Shown: positions 34,488 through 43,410, counted from the stretch's first letter. The stretch is DNA of 64,000 bases from Streptomyces longispororuber (GCF_024448165.1 NZ_JAMOLN010000010.1:1-64000); one strand, 5' to 3'. Made by a program: numbers and translations. Notes: generated from the sequence alone by a model not told the origin.

Positions 34488-34943
34488 CTAGACCTCCCCC
34501 TCTGATCTTGCGCGAGCGCTAGTCCGGGGCTGCCTGCCGTGGGTCCGTTCGTAGTGGGTGCGGAAGTCGAAGAAACCCAGACCGTCAACCTTGTGCTCGC
34601 TGTCGATCTCTTCGAGCGTCCAGCAGTGGTCGGAGTAATCGTCGATGGCGACGCCGCCAGCATGGAGGATGTGCGACAGGAAGCTGCGGATCTCGGCAGT
34701 ACCGTCAATGCGGCCGGAGACGTTGACCTGCAGGGCCCAAGTCGGGTGATAGCCGAGCGCGGAGTCCAGAAGGCGGACGTCCTCGGGTTCCCAGTCGGTG
34801 AACAGCTGACCGCACTTCTCGTCATCGAGGTCAACCATGAGCTTTTCGTCCGTCCAGTACCCGTCCTGACCAGGCATCAGCCGATCAAGACGTGCTGCGG
34901 TCGCGGTCGACTCGCCGGAGGGGAAGACGAAGACGGTGAGCAT
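34488..34943 (-). CDS. Unknown 151-residue protein, first gene of a small operon
   Basis: The frame from ATG 34943 encodes a 151-residue acidic protein: MLTVFVFPSGESTATAARL, WTDEKLMVDLDDEKCGQLF, YHPTWALQVNVSGRIDGTAE, GGVAIDDYSDHCWTLEEID. A mixed alpha/beta pattern with many acidic and aromatic residues resembles small SUKH-like or immunity-type proteins, but I cannot name a family. The start has ctctccatg context with ggaga nearby in the minus sense. The stop is 2 bp from the next ATG. Its upstream neighbour is the C-terminal end of a broken integrase, suggesting that this pair is cargo of a former mobile element. Confidence 0.6.
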   Translation of the reverse strand: MLTVFVFPSGESTATAARLDRLMPGQDGYWTDEKLMVDLDDEKCGQLFTDWEPEDVRLLDSALGYHPTWALQVNVSGRIDGTAEIRSFLSHILHAGGVAIDDYSDHCWTLEEIDSEHKVDGLGFFDFRTHYERTHGRQPRTSARARSEGEV

Positions 34944-34995
34944 GGAGAGAGCGTAAGTCGCGGCGCAGGGCTCTGGCCAAGAAGTTTCGGCCCAG

Positions 34996-36189
34996 TCATC
35001 GGTTGTCTCCGTCGATGGTGGCAGTGCGAGCGGCGACCTCGCTGAATGACGGGATGCCGAGGTCGGTGGTCCGGCGTGCTGATTCCCCAAGTTGGGCGAT
35101 CTTGTTATTGGCGGCGGAGAGGCTGACGTTGAGGTCATCGACCTCGCCGAGCCAGCCGTGCTCGCGGGCTTCGTCGATCCGGGCGAGGAGGTTGTCGCGG
35201 ATCTCGAGGAGACGGGGCAACTGGGCGGAGTCGGGCCGCAAGAGCGGGCATCGGATGCTGGCGTGCTCGTGGATGCAGCCGGTGCCGTAGGCGCGTCCGC
35301 AGCTGCCCAGGGAGACCTTCCGGTGCTCGAAGTGGCCCAGGAACTCCTCCCACTCCTCGTCCGTGGGCGACCGGTATTCGGTGGAGGGCCGCAGGTCACG
35401 TCGGCGGGCGAGGTAGGCCCGGTGGCCGGTGATGGCCTCTTCGGGATAGACGGCCTTATAGCCCATGGTCGTGTTGATGTTCGCGTGCCCCATGATCAGC
35501 TGACAGATGTGCGGCGGCATCCCATTCATGATCGCTTCGGTGGCGACGATCCGGCGGAAGTCGTGGGGCTTGTAGTCCAGCGGCCCGCCGGAGGGATCTG
35601 TCAGCCCCATGCTGTTGGCCGCGTCGGTGATCCAGCGGCGGACCGTCACCGCGCTGAAGGGGCGGCCATCGGCGCCGTGACGATGCTGGAAGAGGACCGG
35701 CATTGCCGGGGTGAACTCGTGCTCGTGGACGTCATAGGGGACGACAAGAGGGACCGCTCCGTCCGCGTCGCGGACACGGTGGATGATCGCGGCCAGGACG
35801 TCGGCGAGCTCGGGCGAGATCACCAGCAGCCGTTCGAGGTCGTTCTAGGACGGGCCGATGTGCAACAGCGGGATCAGTTCGCCGCTGGACGGCAGCCGGC
35901 ATTGGACCAGGCTGTGATGGGAGAGCTCGGTGAGCTCCTCGATGCGGATGCCGGTGGCATGCAGGACTTCCACCGCGGCCCAGGTCCAGAACGCGGCATC
36001 GTCCTCGCGCGTGAGGTCGCGACGTGATCCGGTGTCGGGGCCCTCGGCCCAGACGCGGGAGCTTTCCGTGGAGATCCGGGTGCGTCGCAGCCGTACGGCC
36101 GACCGGGAACTCGCGCGCCGCCCCATCGGGAACCTCTCGGCGCGAGTGGCATCGCACACCTGAGGCCGGCGGCTGGTGGCTGGTGGCAT
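34996..36189 (-). pseudogene. Tyrosine site-specific recombinase interrupted by TAG and N-terminally truncated
   Basis: Phage-type integrase. The catalytic domain is clear: HATGIRIEELTELSHHSL (Arg I), LDYKPHDFRRIVAT (His-x-x-Arg) and LIMGHANINTTMGYKAVY (His and nucleophilic Tyr). After LLHIGPS an in-frame TAG at 35845-35847 interrupts the protein and the same frame continues NDLERLLVISPELADVL, so a single point change broke it. The upstream part from ATG 36189 lacks a normal core-binding domain (it begins MPPATSRRPQVCDATRA). The GTG at 35823 could restart a catalytic fragment without Arg I. A C-terminal Cys/His-containing extension (CGRAYGTGCIHEHASIRCP) matches the class of large serine- or tyrosine-type actinobacterial integrases with zinc-ribbon tails. 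ATG 36189 overlaps the stop of the upstream small gene as TGATG. Confidence 0.75.
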
Positions 36190-36374
36190 CACAGGTTGCT
36201 GATGATCAGCCAGGCGGCTGCGCCGATCACCACTGTGTACCCGCCGATGGAAATCACCTTTCCAGCGGCGCCATGGCCGGCGTCCTCGATCCAGTTACCC
36301 ATGAGGCCGACGAGCGGAGCGCCGAAGACGATCAAAAGAAGGCCTATCAAGTACCCCATCTGTCCCCCCATCAC
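36189..36374 (-). CDS. Small two-helix membrane protein
   Basis: A 61-residue protein with two clear membrane segments, YLIGLLLIVFGAPLVGLMG and ISIGGYTVVIGAAAWLIIS, joined by a short polar loop (NWIEDAGHGAAGK). ATG 36374 or the internal ATGs (MGGQMGYLIG) could start it. Its TGA overlaps the integrase ATG (TGATG), implying co-translation before the integrase decayed. Small membrane proteins of this sort accompany mobile elements and phage genes, but no specific function can be read. Confidence 0.6.
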   Translation of the reverse strand: MMGGQMGYLIGLLLIVFGAPLVGLMGNWIEDAGHGAAGKVISIGGYTVVIGAAAWLIISNL

Positions 36375-36448
36375 AGATCACCCCACCGGTGACCAAGGAG
36401 AGCGATCGTAGAGGTGGCTCCGCGCCCGCAACAGGGCTCGAATCGTGC

Positions 36449-36661
36449 CTACGCCGCTTCGTAGTGGTGGGCACGGCCGCCGCGCCACTTCACCCACGAC
36501 GGGTCGTCGAGCAACCCCTCCGCGCCCGGGAGCCCGGCCCGCCTCAGGAATTCGATGACATCCGCGTCGGAGTGCGCGAGGCCGAGAATCTGCCCGCGTG
36601 CCGTCACGCGCCGGCCGCCGGTTCCGAGCGGCGGGTGGACGGTGATCGGTGCTGTGGGCAT
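36449..36661 (-). CDS. Small conserved hypothetical protein (70 aa)
   Basis: A 70-residue protein from ATG 36661 with a strong ribosome site (ctggaggt directly upstream): MPTAPITVHPPLGTGGRRVT, ARGQILGLAHSDADVIEFLR, RAGLPGAEGLLDDPSWVKWR, ending GGRAHHYEAA. The pattern recalls a conserved streptomycete family of small proteins often annotated as hypothetical; no domain name is known to me. It carries no signal or membrane segment. The gene stands alone, close to the decayed integrase region. Confidence 0.65.
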   Translation of the reverse strand: MPTAPITVHPPLGTGGRRVTARGQILGLAHSDADVIEFLRRAGLPGAEGLLDDPSWVKWRGGRAHHYEAA

Positions 36662-36814
36662 ACCTCCAGGGTGCAGCCGCGGTTCAGCGGTGGCATGTGG
36701 ATCTCCGTCTCGTACTTCAATCAATCGAGGTCAGGTGTTCCCCGGCCGCCGACAGCCGGGGAACCCTGATCATTCAGCGCGGCGAAGCCTGGGGGTGTTA
36801 CACCCGGCAGTGTT

Positions 36815-37190
36815 CCGACTACAGAATGCCGAGCACCGAGTCCGGCCGGCACTCAGCGCACGACCGGTCGCCGGATCCTCGTTCGATGAGCCAGTCCGGC
36901 TCGGGTGGCCGGTTGGCCACGCCGAGGGCATGCTCCGCCTGGCGTCGTTCCTCGTCCGCGATCCAGCGGCGGGTGCGCGCCAGGTCCCACTCCTGTGAGC
37001 GCTCCAGGAAGCGCAGCAGGTCGAGGTGGGTACGCGGAGCAGGTCCGTTCGCATGCTCGGGTCTTGGTCGATGGGCGAACTCCAGCTCAGCACCAACCGG
37101 TGCTCCCGTGCGGCCCACCGCGCGAGGATCGAGCGGGCCGCCAGGTCGGCCGCAGAGATGCAGACGGCCTGACGGCCTGACGGCATTGGC
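36815..37190 (-). pseudogene. DUF6233-like protein remnant with internal loss
   Basis: Two minus-strand frames hold pieces of the DUF6233-type streptomycete protein. LPSGRQAVCISAADLAARSI lies near 37130-37180, and after a frameshift LRFLERSQEWDLARTRRWIA, ALGVANRPPEPDWLIERG and CAECRPDSVLGIL run from 36820 to 37040. The zinc-ribbon-like central block that usually separates PDWLIERG from C-x-x-CRPD is deleted, leaving SGDRS between them. Family assignment is from memory of the PDWLIERG and CPQCRPDTxLG signatures. Confidence 0.5.
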
Positions 37191-37285
37191 CTCCGCGCTG
37201 CGCGTGCCAGGCGTAACGTGACGTGCGTGTGGCTCCCTGGGGCAGGGGCCGGGCTCGGGCCACCGGCGTGAGGGAAGGGGACGCT

Positions 37286-38641
37286 GTGCGGGCGGGGGAC
37301 GTTCTGGAAGGCCGCTATGAGCTCGTGACCCCCTTGGGAGCGGGCGGCTTCGGCGAGGTCTGGAAGGCCCGGGACCCTCGGGTCGACCGGCACGTCGCCG
37401 TGAAGATACTCCACCGTGAGCGCGGGGAGAGCAGCCAGGAGGCAGCCCGCTTCGCCCGCGAGGCGGCCGCGGCCGGCAGACTCGCGCACCCGAACATCGT
37501 GACCATCCATGACTTCAGCTCCGTCTGGCACGAAGGCCACCCGCTGATCTACCTGGTGATGGAGCTCGTGCCGGGCCAGCCGCTCAGTTCCCGGATCGCC
37601 ACGGGGCGGCTCGCACCGGCGGAGGCCGTCGGCACCGCCTTGTGTGTCGCGCAGGCCCTGACCGCCGCGCACGCGGCAGGACTTGTGCACCGGGACATCA
37701 AGCCGTCGAACGTGATCCTGTGTCCGGGGTCGGCGAAAGTGGTGGACTTCGGCATCGCCCGAGGGCATACCCCGCAGCACAACATCACCACCGAGGGGCG
37801 CATCGTCGGGACGCCGGCCTACATGGCACCCGAGTGCTTCTCCGGACGCTTCGATCACCGCTCGGATCTCTACTCCCTGGGCTGCCTCCTGTTCGAGATG
37901 TGCGCCGGCTCCCCGCCCTTCCAGGGGACACTGTGGGACATCATGCGCCGGCATCTGTCCGAGCCTCCGCCTTCGCTCGCCTCCGTCGCTCCTGATGTAC
38001 CGCCGGAACTCCAGCAGTTGGTCACAGCTCTCCTGGCCAAGAGCCCCGAAGACCGGTTCAGCGACGCGAGCACGGTGGCATCTCGACTGCGGTCTGAGCG
38101 GGACCGGCTACGGCGCGCCGTTCGTGAGGAACGCTCGGCGGCTGTCGGCACAGGTCACCCTCCGGCGGACCAGAAGAAGGCGGCCGAGCAGCAGAACCAT
38201 GACGCTCGCGTGAGTCGGGGAACGGGCACAGCCTCGCGAGGCAAGGACATCGAGACCGAAGTCTCCCTGAGCGCGGCCGAAGCCGCGGACGGTTGCCTCA
38301 TCCCGCTCAGAATCACCAGCAAAGGCCCCTGCGAAGCCTGTGCGGGCACGGGGTCCGCCAGCCGCAGTCCGAGACTGTGTCCCGAATGCATCGGAACCGG
38401 GGTGACCGCCGGTCCTGGCAGTTCATCGTGCTCGCACTGCGAAGGCCGAGGACTCGTCGCGTTGGACCCCTGCGGGACCTGTACGGGCCGGGGCCGCGCC
38501 GCGACGTCACGCACGATCCAGGCGCGCTTTCCCGCCGGGATCCGCGCAGGTCAGCGCATCCGTCTGGCAGGGCAGGGCGCCCCAGGACCCGGCGGGGGCG
38601 AACCCGGGGATCTGTACGTTCACGTCAAGGTCGACGGGTAG
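37286..38641 (+). CDS. Ser/Thr protein kinase fused to DnaJ-type zinc-finger/C-terminal domain
   Basis: A 451-residue fusion. Residues 8-275 are a complete Hanks-type kinase: glycine loop LGAGGFGEVW (18-26), catalytic Lys40 in VAVKIL, HRDIKPSN (Asp137), DFG (Asp154), GTPAYMAPE (175-183). A helical linker (280-318) follows. Residues 320-451 are the DnaJ C-terminal region: ETEVSLSAAEAADGC matches the start of DnaJ CTD-I, four C-x-x-C-x-G-x-G repeats (349-356, 365-372, 382-389, 396-403) form two zinc centres, and FPAGIRAGQRIRLAGQG plus GDLYVHVKVDG closes CTD-I. There is no J domain, no CTD-II, no transmembrane helix and no PASTA repeat. GTG 37286 with gggaagggga upstream is preferred over 37223. 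It suggests a soluble kinase that docks unfolded clients or a chaperone. Confidence 0.9.
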   Translation: MRAGDVLEGRYELVTPLGAGGFGEVWKARDPRVDRHVAVKILHRERGESSQEAARFAREAAAAGRLAHPNIVTIHDFSSVWHEGHPLIYLVMELVPGQPLSSRIATGRLAPAEAVGTALCVAQALTAAHAAGLVHRDIKPSNVILCPGSAKVVDFGIARGHTPQHNITTEGRIVGTPAYMAPECFSGRFDHRSDLYSLGCLLFEMCAGSPPFQGTLWDIMRRHLSEPPPSLASVAPDVPPELQQLVTALLAKSPEDRFSDASTVASRLRSERDRLRRAVREERSAAVGTGHPPADQKKAAEQQNHDARVSRGTGTASRGKDIETEVSLSAAEAADGCLIPLRITSKGPCEACAGTGSASRSPRLCPECIGTGVTAGPGSSSCSHCEGRGLVALDPCGTCTGRGRAATSRTIQARFPAGIRAGQRIRLAGQGAPGPGGGEPGDLYVHVKVDG

Positions 38642-38728
38642 GGGCTCAGCTCGGCGGGCTCGGAGACGGTGTGGGCCGAGGAGACAGCAGCGTGGGGATT
38701 CGGCTCAGGCCAGGCGTACCCGTCGCGT

Positions 38729-39517
38729 TCAGATGTCCTCGCACAGAGCCGCCTTCTTGACGGGGAGCTTTCCCGACACCTCCGCGTTGACCCGCAACGC
38801 ACGAATCTTGATTCTTCTTGCTCCCGGCTCGGGTTCGGTCTCGAACTCCACCACCCCGTCCGGCAGGTTCTCCAGGAACGGCAGAAGTCTGCCGTCCTGC
38901 CGCAGCCACTCGTGGGAGTCCCTGTCCACGAATCCCATCCACTGCATCGACACGATTCCGTCGCTCGGCAGCTCTCGTTTGCCGGACTTGTCGAACTCCT
39001 GCCAGCGGAGCAGCGCAGGCGTGAGGATCGTTTCGCTGCACGGGGCCAGGTTCGGCAGTTCGACGTAGAGGTCCCCGTATCTCCTTGGTTCCTTCACCCG
39101 CTTCGACGCGTCGTCCGGAACGACCTTCTCCACGTAGAGGCCGAGCGACACGCCGGTCACCGGATCGGGTGACCTGTTCATGATGTGCAGCCGCAGGGTG
39201 TCCGCGACCGGGTTCTCGGTCCAGTAGGAGACTCTCATCGCCTGCCCGCGCCGGTCGCGTTCCGCGTCAGCCTGGGACTGCATCAACTGGTCCTGTGCCA
39301 CCACGGCGTTGAAGTAGGTGGCGACCGCCGTGAAGACGAGGCCGCCGATGGCCGCTGCGGCACCCAGCACGGCGCCGACGTGCGCCCACGGAACACGGCG
39401 CCATGGCCTCCGTGACGGTTGTGGTCGGGAGGCGCGCCTCAGCGCTCGGACGCGGTCGGGCCGAGGCTGCCGGCCGGCCCTTCGCGGCCGACTGCGGCGT
39501 TGTGGACCGCCGACCAT
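38729..39517 (-). CDS. Membrane-anchored protein of unknown function
   Basis: A 262-residue protein. An Arg-rich cytoplasmic N-terminus is followed by one membrane helix (VGAVLGAAAAIGGLVFTAVA, about residues 45-70), then a mostly beta, polar C-terminal domain (MRVSYWTENPVADTLRLHIM, VTGVSLGLYVEKVVPDD, WMGFVDRDSHEWLRQDGRLL). ATG 39517 (MVGGPQRRS) has a very strong ribosome site, ggaggaggg. The first part of the polar domain resembles the one seen in many actinobacterial single-span hypothetical proteins that start with Q-x-Q-x-x-D-R-R-G-Q. It converges on the kinase fusion gene; whether they are functionally linked is unknown. Confidence 0.7.
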   Translation of the reverse strand: MVGGPQRRSRPRRAGRQPRPDRVRALRRASRPQPSRRPWRRVPWAHVGAVLGAAAAIGGLVFTAVATYFNAVVAQDQLMQSQADAERDRRGQAMRVSYWTENPVADTLRLHIMNRSPDPVTGVSLGLYVEKVVPDDASKRVKEPRRYGDLYVELPNLAPCSETILTPALLRWQEFDKSGKRELPSDGIVSMQWMGFVDRDSHEWLRQDGRLLPFLENLPDGVVEFETEPEPGARRIKIRALRVNAEVSGKLPVKKAALCEDI

Positions 39518-40156
39518 GCGCCCCCTCCTCCGTCCGCCTGCTCGGGCCTGAAGGCGGAGACACGGCAGCGGCATCACGGGCTGTGCAGGGACCACCCCAT
39601 CGGCCCCCCGCGACTCCACCGCCGCCTCCTTCCGAAGTACCGGTCGGAGTCGTCGATGGCAACTCCCTCTGCCCTGCGGGTTCTCTGCTCCTCGCGTAGG
39701 GCGAGATGCCTTCCCCGATGCCGGATGCTCGTCCTACGGTGCCACCGGTCATGCACGACTGGGCTCCACCCCGAACGAGGTGGGGCCCAGCAGGTTCACG
39801 GCCGGGTCATGACCGAACGGAGGCCTGGCCACGACTGGTTACGGCGTGGCCCAGGAGCGGCTGTCGTCGCACTGTCTCAGCTGACGCGGGATACCGCTGC
39901 CGCGCCTTGGCGCTCTGCACCACGTGGTCGCACATGGCCGGCGGACAGCACGGGCGAGCCGAGCTTTGCCGCCGAGGGAGGGGGCCGGGCCGCGGACGAC
40001 CGTGCGAAGGCCTGGCGGGCCGGTGACCCCGATGCGCCGGTGCCCGCGAATGCCGGGGCGGACGCTCCTCAACACCGCGGCCTCATCGACCGCGAACCGC
40101 AGCCCCCGAACTCCGACGGGGCAGGTTCCGGAAGAGGACTGCGGCAGAAGAACGGC
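39518..40156. other. Gene-free stretch
   Basis: Apart from the hairpin at 39759-39790 I see only shadow frames in these 640 bp. No ribosome site precedes any of them and no domain motif appears. Confidence 0.4.
39759..39790. terminator. 12-bp stem hairpin
   Basis: ctgggctccacc (39759-39770) pairs with ggtggggcccag (39779-39790), with one G-U pair and an 8-base loop. It stands inside a gene-free stretch and could end leftward transcription from the SnoaL-like locus. Confidence 0.55.
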
Positions 40157-40539
40157 TCAGGAGGCGAACGGCTCGATCTCCCCCGCGAAGACGATGACCT
40201 GGTCGATGAGGCTCCGGCGCAGATGGACGACGTCCGTTCCCGCCAGGCGGGGACCTTCATCCGGCGTGGTGAAGACCCACTGGTACCGGGCCCACTCGTC
40301 CGGCATGTCCACCGCTGAGCAGCGCACCATGGTGCCGGTCCCCGCCGGGTGGTGTCGGATGTCCAGCACGAACTGCTCGACAGCCCTGATTCCTTCGCTG
40401 CGACCCAACGGCCCCCCAGAAGATCACGTCTGAGGTCAGGGCGGGCCTGGGAGAGCAGCGCAGTCACATAGCTGTCGTCCGAGGCGTTGAACGCGGAGAT
40501 GAACGTGCCGATCGCGGAGCGTGCCGTCTCTTCCTGCAT
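40157..40539 (-). pseudogene. SnoaL-like (NTF2-fold) protein with two frameshifts
   Basis: The minus strand from ATG 40539 encodes EETARSAIGTFISAFNASDD and SYVTALLSQ in one frame. ALTSDVIFWG follows in a second frame, and LGRSEGIRAVEQFVLDIRHH through HLRRSLIDQVIVFAGEIEPF in a third, ending at 40157. Joined, they make a typical SnoaL/NTF2 domain of about 125 residues. One shift falls near 40440 and the other in the run of six G/C near 40414. The shifts do not cancel, so a full product is not made unless slippage occurs. Confidence 0.65.
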
Positions 40540-40686
40540 GCCTCAGTAATGCCAACCGCTACGCGTGCGCTCGTCCCACGAGCCGCCTTCCGATCACTGT
40601 GCATCTGCCCGGGCACAGCTCTGGGGGTCAACTGCGGCATGCGGCCACGTCGACAGGACAGCACCGCAGAAGGAGCTTCTCAGCGT

Positions 40687-41217
40687 TCAACTGCACCCGT
40701 TTCTGGTGTACGAAGCCGTCCCGTCCTCATACATGTGATACCGGCCGGTGTCGGCGCGGGTCATCTTGAACGTGCTCACCCTGCCGTTGTACCTGAGGGC
40801 CCTGTAGTCACCGCTGCCGATGTATGTTGCCGTGACGTTCTTCTGAGCACGACGGAACGTATTGGGGCCCACCTTGCCGTCTGCCGATGCGTACGAGTCC
40901 GCCAGCCCCCAGCGCACCTGGAGGAACCGCGTCGCCGCCTTCGTCTCGGCACCGAAGTAGCCGTCGGCCCCCGACTCCAGGATGTAGCCCTCAGCAATGA
41001 GGACCTTCTGCCACAGGCAGGCCGCCCCTGAATTGCTGTACGACGTTGTGGACAGGGTTCCCTCGTCGTTCCAGTCATCCGCGAAATTGCCGCTGCCGCT
41101 GACATAGCCGTTGGATGCCGCGGCTGTCACGGGCGAAGCCCCCGCAGCGAGCGCCCCTGCGGTGAGACCCGCAAGGGCAACCGTGATCAGCTTGCCCCGT
41201 GTGCTACGGATGTTCAT
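40687..41217 (-). CDS. Secreted peptidoglycan-binding-domain protein
   Basis: A 176-residue exported protein. The Sec signal has basic start NIRSTRGK, core LITVALAGLTAGALAAGA and probable cleavage near VTA-AAS at about residue 33. The mature part holds a PG_binding_1-like three-helix repeat (ACLWQKVLIAEGYILESGAD, GYFGAETKAATRFLQVRWGL, GKVGPNTFRRAQ), usually involved in cell-wall attachment. The C-terminal 50 residues (YRALRYNGRVSTFKMTRADT, YHMYEDGTASYTRNGC) form a small beta-rich tail with a terminal Cys. The ribosome site gggggaagg is 6 bases before the ATG. No hydrolase domain is attached. It may be a wall-bound effector or inhibitor; that is inference. Confidence 0.85.
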   Translation of the reverse strand: MNIRSTRGKLITVALAGLTAGALAAGASPVTAAASNGYVSGSGNFADDWNDEGTLSTTSYSNSGAACLWQKVLIAEGYILESGADGYFGAETKAATRFLQVRWGLADSYASADGKVGPNTFRRAQKNVTATYIGSGDYRALRYNGRVSTFKMTRADTGRYHMYEDGTASYTRNGCS

Positions 41218-41572
41218 AGGTGCCTTCCCCCGGTGACAGTGTTGTGCGTGATGGCTCGCCCAGCATTCCCGCCAGACACGAGCGCGGGAACCTACAACGT
41301 TGGAGGGTCAGGCACTCACGCCACCCTGTACTCGCCGACCCCATCTCGATGCACCGGTGGGGGTGACGGCGCCAGAGCGATCAGCACTGTGGAGCCGCGT
41401 AGGCAGGCACGTGCATACCTGGTACCCCTGTATCCGGACGGCCGGGCACGGCGGAATCTTCCAGAACCGCGACGCGTTCGCGGAAGGGGCGCCGGCGTTC
41501 CTCGCCGCACCGTCCGCATGAGCCTCGGCGGCCTCAGCACCGGGCCGGGCCGCCGCGAGAAAGGAACTTTCC
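41218..41572. promoter_or_regulatory. Divergent promoter region, no gene
   Basis: The 355 bp between the secreted protein (leftward) and lpdA (rightward) must contain both promoters. No gene, operator palindrome or strong hairpin could be supported. The lpdA ribosome site gaaagga is at 41559-41565. Confidence 0.35.
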
Positions 41573-42985
41573 ATGGACGCGCAGAGCGCGCACTTCGACG
41601 TCGTCGTCCTCGGCGCGGGACCCGGCGGCTACGTGGCCGCTGTCCGAGCCGCCCAACTGGGCAAGCGGGTCGCCGTCGTCGAGGAGAGGTACTGGGGCGG
41701 TGTGTGTCTGAACGTGGGCTGCATCCCCACGAAGGCACTCCTGCGCAACGCCGAACTCGCCCACCTGTTCACCCACGAGGCGAAGACCTTCGGCATCCAC
41801 GTCGAGGGCAGCGTCTCCTTCGACTACGGCGAGGCGTTCCGCCGCAGCCGTACCGTGGCGGACGGCCGGGTCAAGGGCGTCCACTACCTGATGAAGAAGA
41901 ACAAGATCACCGAGATCGACGGGCGGGGCACCTTCACCGACCCGCACACCCTTCAGGTGGCCCTGTCGGCCGGTGGCACGCAGACGGTCACCTTCGACAA
42001 CTGCATCATCGCCACCGGCGCCAGCCCCAAGCTGCTGCCCGGGACGAGCCGCAGCGCGCGCGTGGTGACGTACGAGGAGCAGATCCTCGCCGACCAGCTG
42101 CCGCAGTCGATCGTCATCGCGGGCGCCGGGGCGATCGGCATCGAGTTCGCGTACGTCTTGAGCAACTACGGCGTGAAGGTGACGATCGTCGAGTTCCTCG
42201 ACCGGATCGCGCCACTGGAGGACGAGGAGATCTCCAAGGAACTGGCTCGCCAGTACCGGAAGTTGGGCATCGACGTCCTCACCTCCACCCGCGTCGAGTC
42301 GATCGACGAGTCGGGACCGCAGGTCCGTATCACCGTGACCGGCCAGAACGGCGCACAGCAGGTCCTGGAGGCCGACAAGGTCCTCCAGGCGATCGGCTTC
42401 GCACCGAACGTCACCGGCTACGGCCTGGAGGCCACCGGCATCGCTCTCACCGAGCGCGGCGCGATCGACGTCGATGGCCGCTGCCGCACCAACGTGCCCC
42501 ACCTGTACGCGATCGGTGACGTCACCGCGAAGCTGATGCTCGCGCACACCGCCGAGTCGATGGGCGTCATCGCCGCCGAGACCCTCGCGGGCGCCGAGAC
42601 GATGGAACTCGACTACGCGATGATCCCGCGCGCCACCTACAGCCAGCCGCAGATCGCCAGCTTCGGCTACACCGAGGCGCAGGCACGGGAGTTGGGTTAC
42701 GACGTCAAGGTCGCGAAGTTCCCGTTCACCGCGAACGGCAAGGCCCACGGCCTCGGCGACACGGTCGGCTTCGTCAAGCTGATCAGCGACAGCACGCACG
42801 GCGAGCTGATCGGCGGCCACCTCATCGGCCCCGACGTCACCGAGCTGCTGCCGGAACTGACCCTGGCGCAGCAGTGGGACCTCACCGTCCACGAGGTCGC
42901 CCGCAACGTCCACGCCCACCCGACTCTGGGCGAGGCGGTCAAGGAAGCGGTGCACGGACTCGCCGGGCACATGATCAACATGTGA
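41573..42985 (+). CDS. lpdA: Dihydrolipoyl dehydrogenase (E3)
   Basis: Flavoprotein that reoxidises dihydrolipoamide in 2-oxoacid dehydrogenase complexes, 470 aa. FAD site [19 protein letters not shown], redox disulphide [16 protein letters not shown] (Cys-x4-Cys), NAD site [20 protein letters not shown], second FAD contact [18 protein letters not shown], and the catalytic His-Glu in [10 protein letters not shown] are all intact. ATG 41573 has a good ribosome site. No E1 or E2 gene adjoins; it is a monocistronic lpdA flanked by a terminator. Streptomycetes have more than one homologue, so it may be a paralogue rather than the main E3. Confidence 0.94.
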   Translation: MDAQSAHFDVVVLGAGPGGYVAAVRAAQLGKRVAVVEERYWGGVCLNVGCIPTKALLRNAELAHLFTHEAKTFGIHVEGSVSFDYGEAFRRSRTVADGRVKGVHYLMKKNKITEIDGRGTFTDPHTLQVALSAGGTQTVTFDNCIIATGASPKLLPGTSRSARVVTYEEQILADQLPQSIVIAGAGAIGIEFAYVLSNYGVKVTIVEFLDRIAPLEDEEISKELARQYRKLGIDVLTSTRVESIDESGPQVRITVTGQNGAQQVLEADKVLQAIGFAPNVTGYGLEATGIALTERGAIDVDGRCRTNVPHLYAIGDVTAKLMLAHTAESMGVIAAETLAGAETMELDYAMIPRATYSQPQIASFGYTEAQARELGYDVKVAKFPFTANGKAHGLGDTVGFVKLISDSTHGELIGGHLIGPDVTELLPELTLAQQWDLTVHEVARNVHAHPTLGEAVKEAVHGLAGHMINM

Positions 42986-43002
42986 GGCGTCCGGATCCGT
43001 CG

Positions 43003-43049
43003 AGGCTGTGGCCCGCCCCCACAGAGTGAGGGGTTCCGAGCCACAGCCT
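43003..43049. terminator. lpdA terminator hairpin
   Basis: aggctgtggc (43003-43012) pairs with gccacagcct (43040-43049), and flanking ccggat/atccgg-like bases extend the stem imperfectly. It begins 18 bp after the lpdA stop codon. Confidence 0.7.
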
Positions 43050-43068
43050 TACGGATGCCGTACATGTG

Positions 43069-43410
43069 TCAGGCCACCGGCGCGGCAGGGGCGATCATGC
43101 GGCCCGTGCCGCCTTGGACGCCGGCCAGGGAAGCGGCAGTCGACTCGTGCGGGACACCCAGCGGTACCACGCTGACCTCGGTGCGACGGTCGTGCTGCCC
43201 GGACTCCTCCGCCACAGCCAGTACCTCGAACTCGCCCATCAGCTTCTCCGACTCGGCGAACTGGTACGTGTCTGCGATGTCGACGAGGGGCCGCCCGCCT
43301 CGGTGAACCGGTCGAAGATCCGGCGGGCCTTGTCCGGCCCGGTCCCCGCGCCCCAGCGGGTGCCGAAGCCGGCGGTGCCGTGCGCGTACTCGGACACGCG
43401 CAGTCCCGTC
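43069..43410 (-). pseudogene. Aldo/keto reductase remnant (N- and C-termini joined)
   Basis: The minus strand starts LRVSEYAHGTAGFGTRWGAG, PDKARRIFDRFTEAGGP in one frame. It shifts frame near 43290 to LVDIADTYQFAESEKLMGEF, the active-site Asp/Tyr segment of aldo/keto reductases. It then jumps directly to a C-terminal tail (VVPLGVPHESTAASLAGVQG then APAAPVA). About two thirds of the barrel, including the catalytic Lys and His, are absent. The gene was deleted internally and frameshifted. Confidence 0.65.

Noticed and set aside
41233..42519. 428-residue plus-strand frame overlapping lpdA
   Set aside because: Out of frame with lpdA, Arg-rich and without motifs.
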